DNA of 17,300 bases from an uncultured Bacteroidota bacterium (GCA_903953615.1 CAJBKH010000263.1:1-17300); one strand, 5' to 3'. Shown: positions 6,760 through 15,036, counted from the first letter of the stretch. Notes: generated from the sequence alone by a model not told the origin. Translations and numbers: made by a program.

Positions 6760-8247
6760 ATGTTAAAACAAACGCTTAGTCAAAAACTATTACAGAAACT
6801 GTCTCCTCAGCAAATACAGTTTATCAAACTATTGCAGATGACGACAGCAGATTTTGAAGAGCGTGTTGACCAAGAATTATTAGACAATCCTGCCCTGGAA
6901 AAAGGGGAAGATGAAAATGAAAGTCCTTTGCCTATAACTAGTGATTCAAAGCGCGATGAATTTAGCAATGAAGACTCTTTAAATGATGATTTTAATAGCA
7001 CAGATTCTTATGAAAGTGATGAGTTTAGTGTAACAGAATTTTTAACGGGTGATGATCAAGGTGCCAGTTTCCGCATGACAGATGATTATGGTGATGAGGA
7101 ACAAAAGGAAATTCCAATTGCCTATCAACAAAGTTTTTATGATTTTTTGGTAGAACAAACCCAATCAAATTTTGAGGAAGGTACTGATTTGCAGATCGCC
7201 TTACATATTGTTGGCAATATTGAGGAGGATGGTTATTTAAGAAGAGAATTGGCCGCTATTGTAAATGATTTAGCGTTTACAGAAAACATAAGTACTACCG
7301 AAGATCATTTGGAGAGAATTTTAACAAAGATTCAAAATTTTGATCCGCCAGGCATTGGTGCACGCGATTTACAAGAATGCTTGTTACTCCAGCTATACAA
7401 AAAGGATTATGGTGGCAATAGGGCTTTAGATTTAGCAGAAAAGATAATTGCAGAACACATGGAGGCCTTCGTTAAGAAGCATTATGATAAGATTAAGCAT
7501 GCGCTTAAAATTGATGATGATGAACTTAAATTAGCCTTATTGGAGATTACAAAATTGAATCCTAAACCAGGACAATCACAATCCAATAGCAAATCACAAT
7601 ATATCATTCCAGATTTTACAGTAGTAAATGATGAAGGGCAATTGAATGTTATTTTGAATTCTAGGAATGCACCAGAGTTAAAATTAAGTCATTCTTATAG
7701 TGAGACCCTTCAAGCCTATGAAAAGGACGCTGGAAAGGATAAAAATTTAAAAGATACTGTTCAGTACATCAAGCAAAAATTAGATGGTGCCAAATGGTTT
7801 ATTGATAGTGTTAAACAACGCCAACAAACTTTGCAAATGACCATGCGAGCAATTGTTGCAGCACAAAAGGAATTCTTTTTAGATGGCGATGAAACCTCAT
7901 TGCGCCCAATGATTTTGAAAGATATTGCTGATAAAATTGGCATGGATATTTCGACCATTTCGAGGGTAGCCAATAGCAAATATGTGCAAACTGATTTTGG
8001 TATTTACCCCTTAAAATATTTCTTCAGTGAAGGTATCACCAACGACAGCGGTGAGGAGGTAAGTAACAAGGAGGTTAAGAAAATTTTGAGTGACGCCATT
8101 GGCAATGAGAGTAAGAAAAAACCTTTGACAGATGAAGCTTTGATGGAATTGTTAAAGGAAAAAGGCTACCTGATAGCACGAAGAACAGTGGCCAAATACA
8201 GAGAGCAATTGAATATTCCGGTGGCCCGTTTGCGCAAAGAATTATAG
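6760..8247 (+). CDS. rpoN: RNA polymerase sigma-54 factor
   Basis: RpoN directs core RNA polymerase to -24/-12 promoters that need an AAA+ activator. The 495-residue protein shows the full family layout. Region I (1-50) is Gln/Leu-rich (LSQKLLQKLSPQQIQFIKLL) and contacts activators. An acidic Ser/Asp/Glu-rich region II spans about 50-120, and the core-binding region about 120-300. The helix-turn-helix near 387-411 contains DISTISRVANSKYVQ, and the C-terminal RpoN box ARRTVAKYR lies at 473-481. The frame stays open upstream to 6493, but that part runs into the opposing asnS gene and lacks family similarity. ATG 6760 begins the typical MLKQ-L-Q-KL start. The stop overlaps the convergent DUF2461 gene by 6 nt. 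I see no sigma-54 activator gene and no convincing -24/-12 promoter here. Confidence 0.97.
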   Translation: MLKQTLSQKLLQKLSPQQIQFIKLLQMTTADFEERVDQELLDNPALEKGEDENESPLPITSDSKRDEFSNEDSLNDDFNSTDSYESDEFSVTEFLTGDDQGASFRMTDDYGDEEQKEIPIAYQQSFYDFLVEQTQSNFEEGTDLQIALHIVGNIEEDGYLRRELAAIVNDLAFTENISTTEDHLERILTKIQNFDPPGIGARDLQECLLLQLYKKDYGGNRALDLAEKIIAEHMEAFVKKHYDKIKHALKIDDDELKLALLEITKLNPKPGQSQSNSKSQYIIPDFTVVNDEGQLNVILNSRNAPELKLSHSYSETLQAYEKDAGKDKNLKDTVQYIKQKLDGAKWFIDSVKQRQQTLQMTMRAIVAAQKEFFLDGDETSLRPMILKDIADKIGMDISTISRVANSKYVQTDFGIYPLKYFFSEGITNDSGEEVSNKEVKKILSDAIGNESKKKPLTDEALMELLKEKGYLIARRTVAKYREQLNIPVARLRKEL

Positions 8248-8907
8248 AACTTCTTTTATAAAATCATTGAACGCCTTGGCGTGTTTGTATTTTTCGGCTA
8301 TGTATTTTAATACATCCTTCTCAATAATAATTTCAGGTTCAGCGGTGTGTTGCAAGTAAAATTGCTTGTTGAAAATAAGGGGCTGTTGGGTAGCTGCCAA
8401 TTTCAAATCTGCTGGTAATAATTTAGCTTTTTCGCCTTTTACTTCGCCAAAAGTAGCTTTAAAATGTTTTTCATTAAGAATGGCTTCAAGTCGCTTGCCG
8501 TTTTTTGCAATATGCCTTCTTATGCGGTCGATTTGTTCCTTGTCAGGCATGTACACACCTGTGTATAAACCCAAGTGTTCGGGACCTAATTCAAAGTATA
8601 CACCAATGTTGACCATGTCTTTTTTTCCGCCTTTACTGATAGCTGCACTCATTTGGAGTTTATAAGGCGACTTATCCTTACTAAAGCGAATATCCTTATT
8701 GATACGAAAAATAAAATCAGATGGTCGGCCATCCATAATATCCTCGGTTTTCTTAAGTTCTTTAATCAGTTTTTCTACAAAATTTTCGAAAGGCTCTTTT
8801 ACCGATTTTTTATAACGGTCGCGGTTAATATCGAACCAGTCTTTGTTATTATTTGGCGCCAACTCCATAAAAAAATGAAGAAAATCGGGTGTAAAGTAAG
8901 TAGCCAT
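8242..8907 (-). CDS. DUF2461 / TIGR02453 family protein
   Basis: The 221-residue protein matches the DUF2461 family, widespread conserved proteins of unknown function. Recognisable segments are the N-terminal FTPDFLHFFMELAPNNNKDWF (6-26; key residues F, L, NN and KDWF), followed by NRDRYKKSVKEPF (28-40), and FIFRINKDIRFSKDKSPYK (65-83), the family's most typical stretch. No signal peptide or membrane helix is seen, so it is probably cytoplasmic. I chose ATG 8907 because family members start with a short M-x-x-YFT-type sequence. An in-frame TTG at 8958 would add 17 unconserved residues. A TATACTTG sequence at 8948-8955 (minus strand, seven of eight to TAnnTTTG) could be its promoter box. It converges on rpoN with a 6-nt overlap of stop codons. 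Confidence 0.88.
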   Translation of the reverse strand: MATYFTPDFLHFFMELAPNNNKDWFDINRDRYKKSVKEPFENFVEKLIKELKKTEDIMDGRPSDFIFRINKDIRFSKDKSPYKLQMSAAISKGGKKDMVNIGVYFELGPEHLGLYTGVYMPDKEQIDRIRRHIAKNGKRLEAILNEKHFKATFGEVKGEKAKLLPADLKLAATQQPLIFNKQFYLQHTAEPEIIIEKDVLKYIAEKYKHAKAFNDFIKEVL

Positions 8908-8993
8908 TATATTAAAATTTATTGATAATCGGTTTGAAAATGCACTACAAGTATACAATAAAATAGGATAGAAAATGAATGCTTAAAATGCCT

Positions 8994-9001
8994 TATTTTT
9001 G
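8994..9001 (+). promoter_or_regulatory. Putative -7 box (TATTTTTG) upstream of the 9022 gene
   Basis: TATTTTTG is an exact TAnnTTTG match ending 20 nt before the ATG at 9022. The 114-nt region between the divergent DUF2461 gene and this gene contains no other recognisable element apart from the weaker DUF2461 box. No -33 TTTG is evident. Confidence 0.45.
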
Positions 9002-9021
9002 TTTAAAGTTATGCATAAAAA

Positions 9022-9711
9022 ATGAGGAGATTCCCTTTAAAATTGGCCATTATATTGTGTTTTTTAATTGTAGGTTTTCAATCACTATATTCACAAACAG
9101 CAAGGGTTAAACTCACATTAACCTTTAAGTTCAATAAAGAACATGTTGATTTGTGGGACAGTGTTTTTATACATGGCAAAGATACAAGTTGCAGATTGGC
9201 TTGTCCGTTGTTTGGTAATAAACTAAGCTTGGTTTTAAAGACGGGCAACTACAGTGTTGTTCTCCATTCTAAATCGATGAAGGAAGTAAAGAAGTCAGTA
9301 GTTTTGAATAAGGATGTTAACCTACCTTTCGCAGTTGAAAATTATTATAAGTCTTACAAGGATACTGCCTCAATCAGTAGATTAATGAAACCTGGCGACA
9401 CCAGTTATATCATCTATACTTCGGGTATGCGTTGGGCGCCTGAGGAAGATTATTTTATGGTGGTGCGCGATGAAGACAAATTCAATGTAATTACCAAAAA
9501 CCAACTGAACCAATGGATTTCTATTCAAGTTTTTGATTATGAAATTGGTGAGTTTATAGCACTAGGAAAGTATAAGCCAGTAAAGAAGGGCGAAGCCATT
9601 GAAAGCTTGGGAGTGTATTATTGGACCTTAGGCAACATTGTTTTAAAGCGCCCATGTGGCACCTGTTTGTACGGCTTTTTATATAGAAAGCGTTTGGTAA
9701 GACAACGGTAA
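9022..9711 (+). CDS. Exported protein of unknown function
   Basis: I do not recognise this 229-residue protein. It begins with a clear signal peptide: a basic start (MRRFPLK), a hydrophobic core to about residue 20, then SLYSQ, with likely cleavage near residue 25. No lipobox is present, so a soluble periplasmic or secreted protein is likely. The first part, about 28-105, has alternating hydrophobic residues suggesting beta strands and a SCRLACPL segment with two cysteines. A later segment reads SGMRWAPEEDYFMVVRDEDK. The basic C-terminus contains CGTC, then ends KRLVRQR. The four cysteines after the signal peptide could form disulfides, and CGTC resembles a CxxC redox motif, but no thioredoxin fold is apparent. 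It is a probable single-gene unit, convergent with tadA across a 10-nt gap. Confidence 0.7.
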   Translation: MRRFPLKLAIILCFLIVGFQSLYSQTARVKLTLTFKFNKEHVDLWDSVFIHGKDTSCRLACPLFGNKLSLVLKTGNYSVVLHSKSMKEVKKSVVLNKDVNLPFAVENYYKSYKDTASISRLMKPGDTSYIIYTSGMRWAPEEDYFMVVRDEDKFNVITKNQLNQWISIQVFDYEIGEFIALGKYKPVKKGEAIESLGVYYWTLGNIVLKRPCGTCLYGFLYRKRLVRQR

Positions 9712-9721
9712 TTTTAAGCTA

Positions 9722-10174
9722 TTAAACCCTTCTATTTCTAAAAAAACTTTGCATCATGCTGCGGCATTCGTCTTCTAAGACGCCAGATTTTAGCTCAGTT
9801 TTCATATTAAAATCACCATCTAAAAAATTAGAAAAACCTGTTTTTGGTTCTTTTGCGCCAATTACAATTTTGTGAAAACGCGCATGTTTAATAGCCCCGG
9901 CACACATTACACAAGGTTCTATGGTAACGTAAAGGGTGCATTCATCTAGATATTTGCTCCCCAATTCAGCAGCAGCAGCAGTAATGGCAATCATTTCGGC
10001 ATGCGCTGTAACATCTATTAATTTTTCTGTTTGGTTGTAGCCCTTTCCTATTATTTTGTTATTGCAAACCACCAAAGCGCCAATGGGCACTTCTTCTTCA
10101 TCAAATGCACGCTGTGCCTGTTCAAGCGCTTTGCGCATATAAAATTCATCGACCTTGAACAACTCATCTTCCAT
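9722..10174 (-). CDS. tadA: tRNA-specific adenosine deaminase TadA
   Basis: TadA converts A34 to inosine in the anticodon wobble position of tRNA-Arg(ACG). The 150-residue protein has the deaminase zinc signature: His58-Ala-Glu60, with Glu60 as the proton shuttle, and PCVMC at 87-91, giving Cys88 and Cys91 as zinc ligands. VPIGALVV (29-36) and the AGAIKHARF segment are typical of TadA rather than of cytidine or guanine deaminases, although a guanine/nucleoside deaminase cannot be excluded without alignment. Length is normal. The ATG at 10174 is divergent from the lipoprotein gene. A near-consensus TACATTTTG (one extra base relative to TAnnTTTG) lies on the minus strand at 10195-10203 and may be its promoter. 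The stop faces the stop of the 9022 gene 10 nt away, with no hairpin between. Confidence 0.93.
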   Translation of the reverse strand: MEDELFKVDEFYMRKALEQAQRAFDEEEVPIGALVVCNNKIIGKGYNQTEKLIDVTAHAEMIAITAAAAELGSKYLDECTLYVTIEPCVMCAGAIKHARFHKIVIGAKEPKTGFSNFLDGDFNMKTELKSGVLEDECRSMMQSFFRNRRV

Positions 10175-10216
10175 ACTACAAGATTAATACAATGCAAAAT
10201 GTAAAGCAAATAGTAT

Positions 10217-10224
10217 TATTTTTG
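10217..10224 (+). promoter_or_regulatory. Putative -7 box (TATTTTTG) of the lipoprotein-protease-bshA operon
   Basis: TATTTTTG is an exact TAnnTTTG match ending 8 nt before the TTG start at 10233. Transcription from it would start at or beside the start codon. It is the only obvious promoter-like box before the three coupled genes 10233-15030. Confidence 0.5.
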
Positions 10225-10232
10225 CTCTTATT

Positions 10233-10652
10233 TTGAAAAAACTACTAATAATCACACTCTCCTTATTTGTATTGGCAGGGTGCAAATTTTTGGCCTATCA
10301 AAAATATGCTAAAACTTTAAGTGTCAGTTTTGGCAGCGGTGGTGGATTTACAGGTGCTGTAGATGAATTTATTTTAAATGGCAATGGTACATTGAAATCT
10401 ATCAAACCATTCACCAAGGATACAATCCTTTTAAAAACACTTGCAAAAAAGGACATCAAAACCATTTTTAAAACACTAGAATCAGAATCTTTAAGCAAGA
10501 TAAAACTCGATGCGCCAGGGAATATGACCAACTTTATTACTTTTAGTAAAGCGGGTAAAATTATTCAAAAGTACCAATGGTCCCAAGGAACAACCGTTCC
10601 AAATGAAATTAACGAATTATTTCTATTACTCAATAAACAAACTCAACCATGA
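10233..10652 (+). CDS. Conserved small lipoprotein of unknown function
   Basis: The 139-residue product begins MKKLLIITLSLFVLAGC, a textbook lipoprotein signal peptide with lipobox L-A-G-C and Cys17 as the lipidated residue, so it should be membrane anchored. The mature part starts with a glycine-rich strand, FGSGGGFTGAVDEFILNGNG, of a kind seen in short Bacteroidota hypothetical lipoproteins. An alternating strand/helix region follows. No catalytic motif is visible. The start codon is TTG: no ATG exists in frame upstream, and any internal start would destroy the signal peptide. The stop overlaps the protease ATG as ATGA (10649-10652), indicating translational coupling. It could be a partner or inhibitor of the protease, but that is inferred from position only. 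Confidence 0.78.
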   Translation: MKKLLIITLSLFVLAGCKFLAYQKYAKTLSVSFGSGGGFTGAVDEFILNGNGTLKSIKPFTKDTILLKTLAKKDIKTIFKTLESESLSKIKLDAPGNMTNFITFSKAGKIIQKYQWSQGTTVPNEINELFLLLNKQTQP

Positions 10653-13600
10653 AAATAAAACAATACCTCTTAAGCCTTCTATTGATGCCTTTTGTGCTAA
10701 TGGCACAAACACCAAATAAATTGGATTTAAGAACAAAACGCACCCATCTTAAAAATGATTTTATCAATTCTATACCAGTCGTGAATGGACAAAAGAATAC
10801 AACTGAAATTATTGATAGAAAACTACCAACTCTTAATGCTATAAAAGTTGAAGTGGATTTAAGGCAATTAGAGGTAAAGCGCATAGCCATTGCTAACACA
10901 GCCCAAGCCACTGAAAAGGCTTACGGTTATTTATTAGTTAATAAGCAATTAGTGCACCCTTCATTTGATGCCAATCAGTTAACTGTATACAATTCTGAGC
11001 TAGATAAAATGGGTCAATCGCATATAAAAATGCAACAATATTACAATGGAATTGAAGTAGCAGGATGCGAGGTTTTCGTACATTTTCTTGGATCAGAAAC
11101 CTATAGTCATGGCACTTGGGCCAATATTCCTAATGGTTTTAGTGCAATACCAACGATTTCGAAAGATTTGGCGGTTGATAAAACATTTGCGGTTATTCAA
11201 CCCGATTTTGGATTTACTGTTTTAAGCAATCAACAAAAGGTCCTACTGAAATACAATAGACCTGAAATAAAAACAATTATAGCTATTGAAAATAATAAAG
11301 CCATCTTATGTTATGAAATTATGGTGCGACCAAATGCCATAGAAAGATGGGTAGCGTTAGTGGATGCTAAGACTGGCGAAATTGTAAAACAATACAATAA
11401 CACTTGCCATGTTGATGGTCCAAAAACAGGAACTGGTAATGATTTAAATGCAGTTCAACGCAGTATAAATTCATATTTAATTGGTTCAAACCATTATTTA
11501 ATTGATGCCACCAAGTCAATGTACAATGCTTCTCAATCTAGTTTACCGGATGATCCGAGTGGGGCAATATGGACTTTAGATGCTGGTAATACGCCTGCTA
11601 CAAACTTTAACAACATAAGTTCTACATCTGCAAATTTCAATAATACCAAGGCTGTATCAGCGCATTACAATGCAGGAGTTGCGTTTGATTACTATAAAGC
11701 AACCTTTAGCAGAAACAGTATCAATGGTTCGGGTGGCACCATCATTTCAGTGATTAATGTTTCAGATGCATCTGGAAATGGATTAGATAACGCGTATTGG
11801 AATGGTCAATTTATGGCCTATGGCAACGGCAAGACAGTGTTTAAGCCATTAGCCGGAGGCACAGACGTTGCTGGTCATGAAATGACACATGGCGTGGTTC
11901 AAAACACGGCTAATTTGGAATACAACGGACAGAGTGGTGCAATCAACGAGAGCATGGCTGATATTTTTGGCTGTATGATGGATAGAGCAGATTGGAAAAT
12001 GGGTGAGGACATTGTTAAACCTGGATTTTATGCTGGTGGTGCATTAAGAAATTTACAAGACCCACACAATGGCGGTAGTAGTCTTTCTGACAATGGTTAT
12101 CAGCCTAAAAAAATGAGTGAATATTACAATGGCACACAAGACAATGGAGGTGTGCACATTAATAGCGGTATACCAAATCATGCCTTTTATTTATTTGCAA
12201 CGGCTACAACAAAGGAAAAAGCAGAGCAAGTCTATTACAGGGCCTTAACAACCTATTTGACCTCCTCTTCTCAATTTAAAGATTTGAGATCAGCAGTTAT
12301 ACAATCTTGTAAGGATTTATACAGTATCACTGAAGCATCATTGGCTGCTGATGCATTTGATGCAGTTGAAATATATGGACCTCCAGTGAGTGGTGGAGGC
12401 GGTGGTGGAAATATTGGAAACAATGTGGCGGATTTAGATCCCAACCCAGGCTCAGATTTTATATTGTATTCTAATGAAGATCCAGCTAGTTCGTTTACGA
12501 TTAGTAAGGGCACATTGGCAACAGGCTCAGCTGTAGGTCAAATCACCCGTGTTACCAATAGAAAACCTAGTGTTGTTGATGATGGTTCATATTGTGTTTA
12601 CGTGGGTGCTGACAATAAAATTTACTCATTATTACTTGACGGTAGTAAAACAGAAACTTTATTACAAAATCAAGCTATATGGGCGAATGTGGCCATTAGT
12701 AAAGATGGTAAAAGATTAGCGGCCATTACAACTAATACAGATACTTCAATCTATATTTATGATTTTGGTAAAGCAGCTTGGAAATCTTTTAAATTGTATA
12801 ACCCTACATTTAGTGGTGTAAACAGTGGTGGTGTTCAATATGCAGATGCACTTGAATGGGACCACACTGGTACTAAGGTAATGTATGATGCAAAGAGCTT
12901 GATTAACAATCAAAATGGAACAGACTATAGCTATTGGGATGTGGGTATTTTAGATGTTTGGAATTTAGAAGTGAATGATTGGTCGTTTGGCTCTATTCAA
13001 AAATTGTTTAGTTCATTACCCGATGGCATCAGTATCGGTAATCCTGTATTTAGTCAATGTTCACCTTATATAGTGGCCTTTGATTATGTAGATGGCAATA
13101 ATAACCAAGTGTTGGTTACAGGCTATAATCTAAATACAAATAAGATTGGTACTGTTTTTACAGGTAGCGATTTGGGATTTCCTTGTTATTCAAGAACAGA
13201 TAATATTTTAGTTTTTAACGCGCTTAATGTCAACAGTGAAATTGTTGTTGCTCAAAAGGCTTTGAATACAGATAAAATAACAGGAAGTGGAAGCGCTACC
13301 GTACTTGTTAATTTAGCGAAATGGGGCGTTTGGTATGCCAATGGTAGTAGACAATTGTTGTTCAATGACAAAGATATTTTGGCATTTGCTTTTGAGGGTT
13401 TAAATCCTCAGGTTGCAGCAACAATAAATGGCACTAATATAAATTGTACCGTACCAGGTAACATTAATGTGAATACCTTAACCCCAAGCTTTACCAACTC
13501 ACCTTATAGTTACGTAAGGATTGGTAGTAATAAACAAACCAGTGGGGTTAACAAAAATAATTATAGTACGACAGTTGTGTATACAGTAGTTGCACAAGAT

Positions 13601-13900
13601 GGAAGTACAAAAAATTACAATGTCAATGTGCAAAAGGTGGCTGTGGGCTTATCAAAAAGCGAACAATTAAGCGAGATCGAACTTTATCCAAATCCAGCTA
13701 CGCATCAAGTATTTCTAACAAGCGCAAAACCTATACAGAAAGTAATTGTTTATGACATACAGGGTCGCATGATAAATACTATTGAAGGAAACAGCACAGG
13801 CCGTTTGTCAATAGATATTCAATTACTACAATCAGGTTTATATTTTATGACAGTTAAAACAACAGAAGGTGAAGTGTTAATGAGGTTTACTAAATCATGA
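10649..13900 (+). CDS. M4 thermolysin-like metalloprotease with beta-propeller and T9SS sorting domain
   Basis: This 1083-residue secreted protease has a signal peptide (1-20, ending LMAQ), an FTP/PepSY-type propeptide (about 60-250) and an M4 catalytic domain (about 260-578). The zinc site is HEMTH at 410-414, the third ligand is Glu434 in AINESMAD, and the catalytic histidine is His503 in GVHINSGIPNHAFY, so it should be active. After a glycine linker (581-587) comes a region of about 300 residues (600-905) with repeated short strands and phrases such as AISKDGKRLAAIT and LEWDHTGTKVMYDAKS, typical of TolB/PD40-like beta-propellers. Residues about 907-998 resemble a DUF5018-type Ig-like domain ending in QDGSTKNYNVNV. 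The C-terminus from about 1007 (IELYPNPATHQ... GLYFMTVKTTEGEVLMRFTK) is a type A T9SS sorting domain, directing export across the outer membrane. Its ATG overlaps the lipoprotein stop and its stop overlaps bshA. Confidence 0.93.
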   Translation: MKIKQYLLSLLLMPFVLMAQTPNKLDLRTKRTHLKNDFINSIPVVNGQKNTTEIIDRKLPTLNAIKVEVDLRQLEVKRIAIANTAQATEKAYGYLLVNKQLVHPSFDANQLTVYNSELDKMGQSHIKMQQYYNGIEVAGCEVFVHFLGSETYSHGTWANIPNGFSAIPTISKDLAVDKTFAVIQPDFGFTVLSNQQKVLLKYNRPEIKTIIAIENNKAILCYEIMVRPNAIERWVALVDAKTGEIVKQYNNTCHVDGPKTGTGNDLNAVQRSINSYLIGSNHYLIDATKSMYNASQSSLPDDPSGAIWTLDAGNTPATNFNNISSTSANFNNTKAVSAHYNAGVAFDYYKATFSRNSINGSGGTIISVINVSDASGNGLDNAYWNGQFMAYGNGKTVFKPLAGGTDVAGHEMTHGVVQNTANLEYNGQSGAINESMADIFGCMMDRADWKMGEDIVKPGFYAGGALRNLQDPHNGGSSLSDNGYQPKKMSEYYNGTQDNGGVHINSGIPNHAFYLFATATTKEKAEQVYYRALTTYLTSSSQFKDLRSAVIQSCKDLYSITEASLAADAFDAVEIYGPPVSGGGGGGNIGNNVADLDPNPGSDFILYSNEDPASSFTISKGTLATGSAVGQITRVTNRKPSVVDDGSYCVYVGADNKIYSLLLDGSKTETLLQNQAIWANVAISKDGKRLAAITTNTDTSIYIYDFGKAAWKSFKLYNPTFSGVNSGGVQYADALEWDHTGTKVMYDAKSLINNQNGTDYSYWDVGILDVWNLEVNDWSFGSIQKLFSSLPDGISIGNPVFSQCSPYIVAFDYVDGNNNQVLVTGYNLNTNKIGTVFTGSDLGFPCYSRTDNILVFNALNVNSEIVVAQKALNTDKITGSGSATVLVNLAKWGVWYANGSRQLLFNDKDILAFAFEGLNPQVAATINGTNINCTVPGNINVNTLTPSFTNSPYSYVRIGSNKQTSGVNKNNYSTTVVYTVVAQDGSTKNYNVNVQKVAVGLSKSEQLSEIELYPNPATHQVFLTSAKPIQKVIVYDIQGRMINTIEGNSTGRLSIDIQLLQSGLYFMTVKTTEGEVLMRFTKS

Positions 13901-15030
13901 ACATTGGGATAGTTTGTTACCCAACATTTGGTGGTAGTGGAGTAGTGGCTACTGAGCTTGGAAGGGCTTTGGCAGCAAAAGAACACAATGTGCATTTTAT
14001 CAGTTATTCTCAACCTGCGCGTCTAGATTTTTTTAATCCGCATGTTTTTTTCCATGAGGTTTCAATATACAAATACCCCTTGTTTGAGTATGTACCCTAT
14101 GAAACCATTTTGGCGAGTAAAATTGTAGATATTGTAAAACAGAATAAGTTGGATGTTTTGCATGTGCATTATGCCATACCGCATGCAAGTGCTGCATTGA
14201 TGGCAAAAAACATTTTAATGGAACAGGGTATTGATATACCCATCGTAACCACGCTCCACGGAACTGATATTACATTGGTAGGAAAAGACCCAACCTACGA
14301 GCCAGTTGTTTCATATTCCATCAATCATTCTGATGCTGTTACTGCGGTTTCAGAGAGTTTAAAGCGCGATACATATGCTAATTTTCATATCGAAAAACCC
14401 ATTTTTGTAATTCCAAATTTTATCGATTTTTCAAGATTTGTAAAACAAAAAAAGGAACATTTTAAAAAAGCTATCGCCCCTCAAGGCGAGAAAATTTTGG
14501 TGCATACATCAAACTTTAGAAAAGTTAAACGTGTAGAGGATGTTATCAAAATTTTCGCGATTGTTTCTAAAAAAGTAGCATGTAAATTATTGCTGATTGG
14601 CGATGGACCAGAAAGAACCAATATTGAATTGCTATCGCGCGAGATGGGGGTAGATGATAGGGTTACTTTTTTAGGTAAACAAGAACAGATAGAAGAAATT
14701 TTATCCGTTTGTGACTTATTTATTTTAACCTCTGAAACAGAAAGCTTTGGTTTGGCAGCATTAGAGGCCATGGCTTGCGAGGTGCCTGTTATAAGCACCA
14801 ATACAGGCGGAATACCCGAAGTTAATGTAGAAGGTGTTACAGGCTATTTAAGCAATATTGGCGATGTTGAGGACATGGCTAAAAACGCCTTGAAATTACT
14901 GTCTAACGAAGAATTATTGTTGACCTTTAAAGCCAACGCGCTTACTAAGGCAAAAGAATTTCAACTCGATAAGATTTTGCCAATGTATGAAAAGGTTTAT
15001 GAATCATTGCTAAACAAAGCAATTAACTAA
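13897..15030 (+). CDS. bshA: BshA, N-acetyl-alpha-D-glucosaminyl L-malate synthase
   Basis: BshA is a cytoplasmic GT-B glycosyltransferase (GT4) that joins UDP-GlcNAc and L-malate in the first step of bacillithiol synthesis. The 377 residues are full length. Family markers are CYPTFGGSGVVATELG (7-22), LHVHYAIPHA (88-97), TLHGTDITLVG (119-129), the VIPNFID segment (171-177), and the nucleotide-sugar E-x7-E motif ESFGLAALE (282-290). The wording of the N-terminal and TLHGTDITLVG motifs separates BshA from generic GT4 enzymes. The ATG overlaps the protease stop as ATGA (13897-13900). A weak GAGG lies about 12 nt upstream. BshB and BshC, needed for deacetylation and cysteine addition, are not in the window. 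The stop is 6 nt from that of the convergent 15037 gene. Confidence 0.94.
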   Translation: MNIGIVCYPTFGGSGVVATELGRALAAKEHNVHFISYSQPARLDFFNPHVFFHEVSIYKYPLFEYVPYETILASKIVDIVKQNKLDVLHVHYAIPHASAALMAKNILMEQGIDIPIVTTLHGTDITLVGKDPTYEPVVSYSINHSDAVTAVSESLKRDTYANFHIEKPIFVIPNFIDFSRFVKQKKEHFKKAIAPQGEKILVHTSNFRKVKRVEDVIKIFAIVSKKVACKLLLIGDGPERTNIELLSREMGVDDRVTFLGKQEQIEEILSVCDLFILTSETESFGLAALEAMACEVPVISTNTGGIPEVNVEGVTGYLSNIGDVEDMAKNALKLLSNEELLLTFKANALTKAKEFQLDKILPMYEKVYESLLNKAIN

Positions 15031-15036
15031 ATAAAA

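Noticed and set aside
8653..8925. Plus-strand open frame (about 90 codons) opposite the DUF2461 gene
   Set aside because: It lies wholly antisense to the conserved gene, with no promoter-like box or family similarity.
8908..8958. Longer start (TTG 8958) for the DUF2461 protein
   Set aside because: The 17 extra residues are unlike the family start; ATG 8907 gives the expected N-terminus.
10175..10232. Small RNA or riboswitch between tadA and the lipoprotein gene
   Set aside because: The 58-nt gap is fully accounted for by divergent promoter-like boxes, with no structured element visible.
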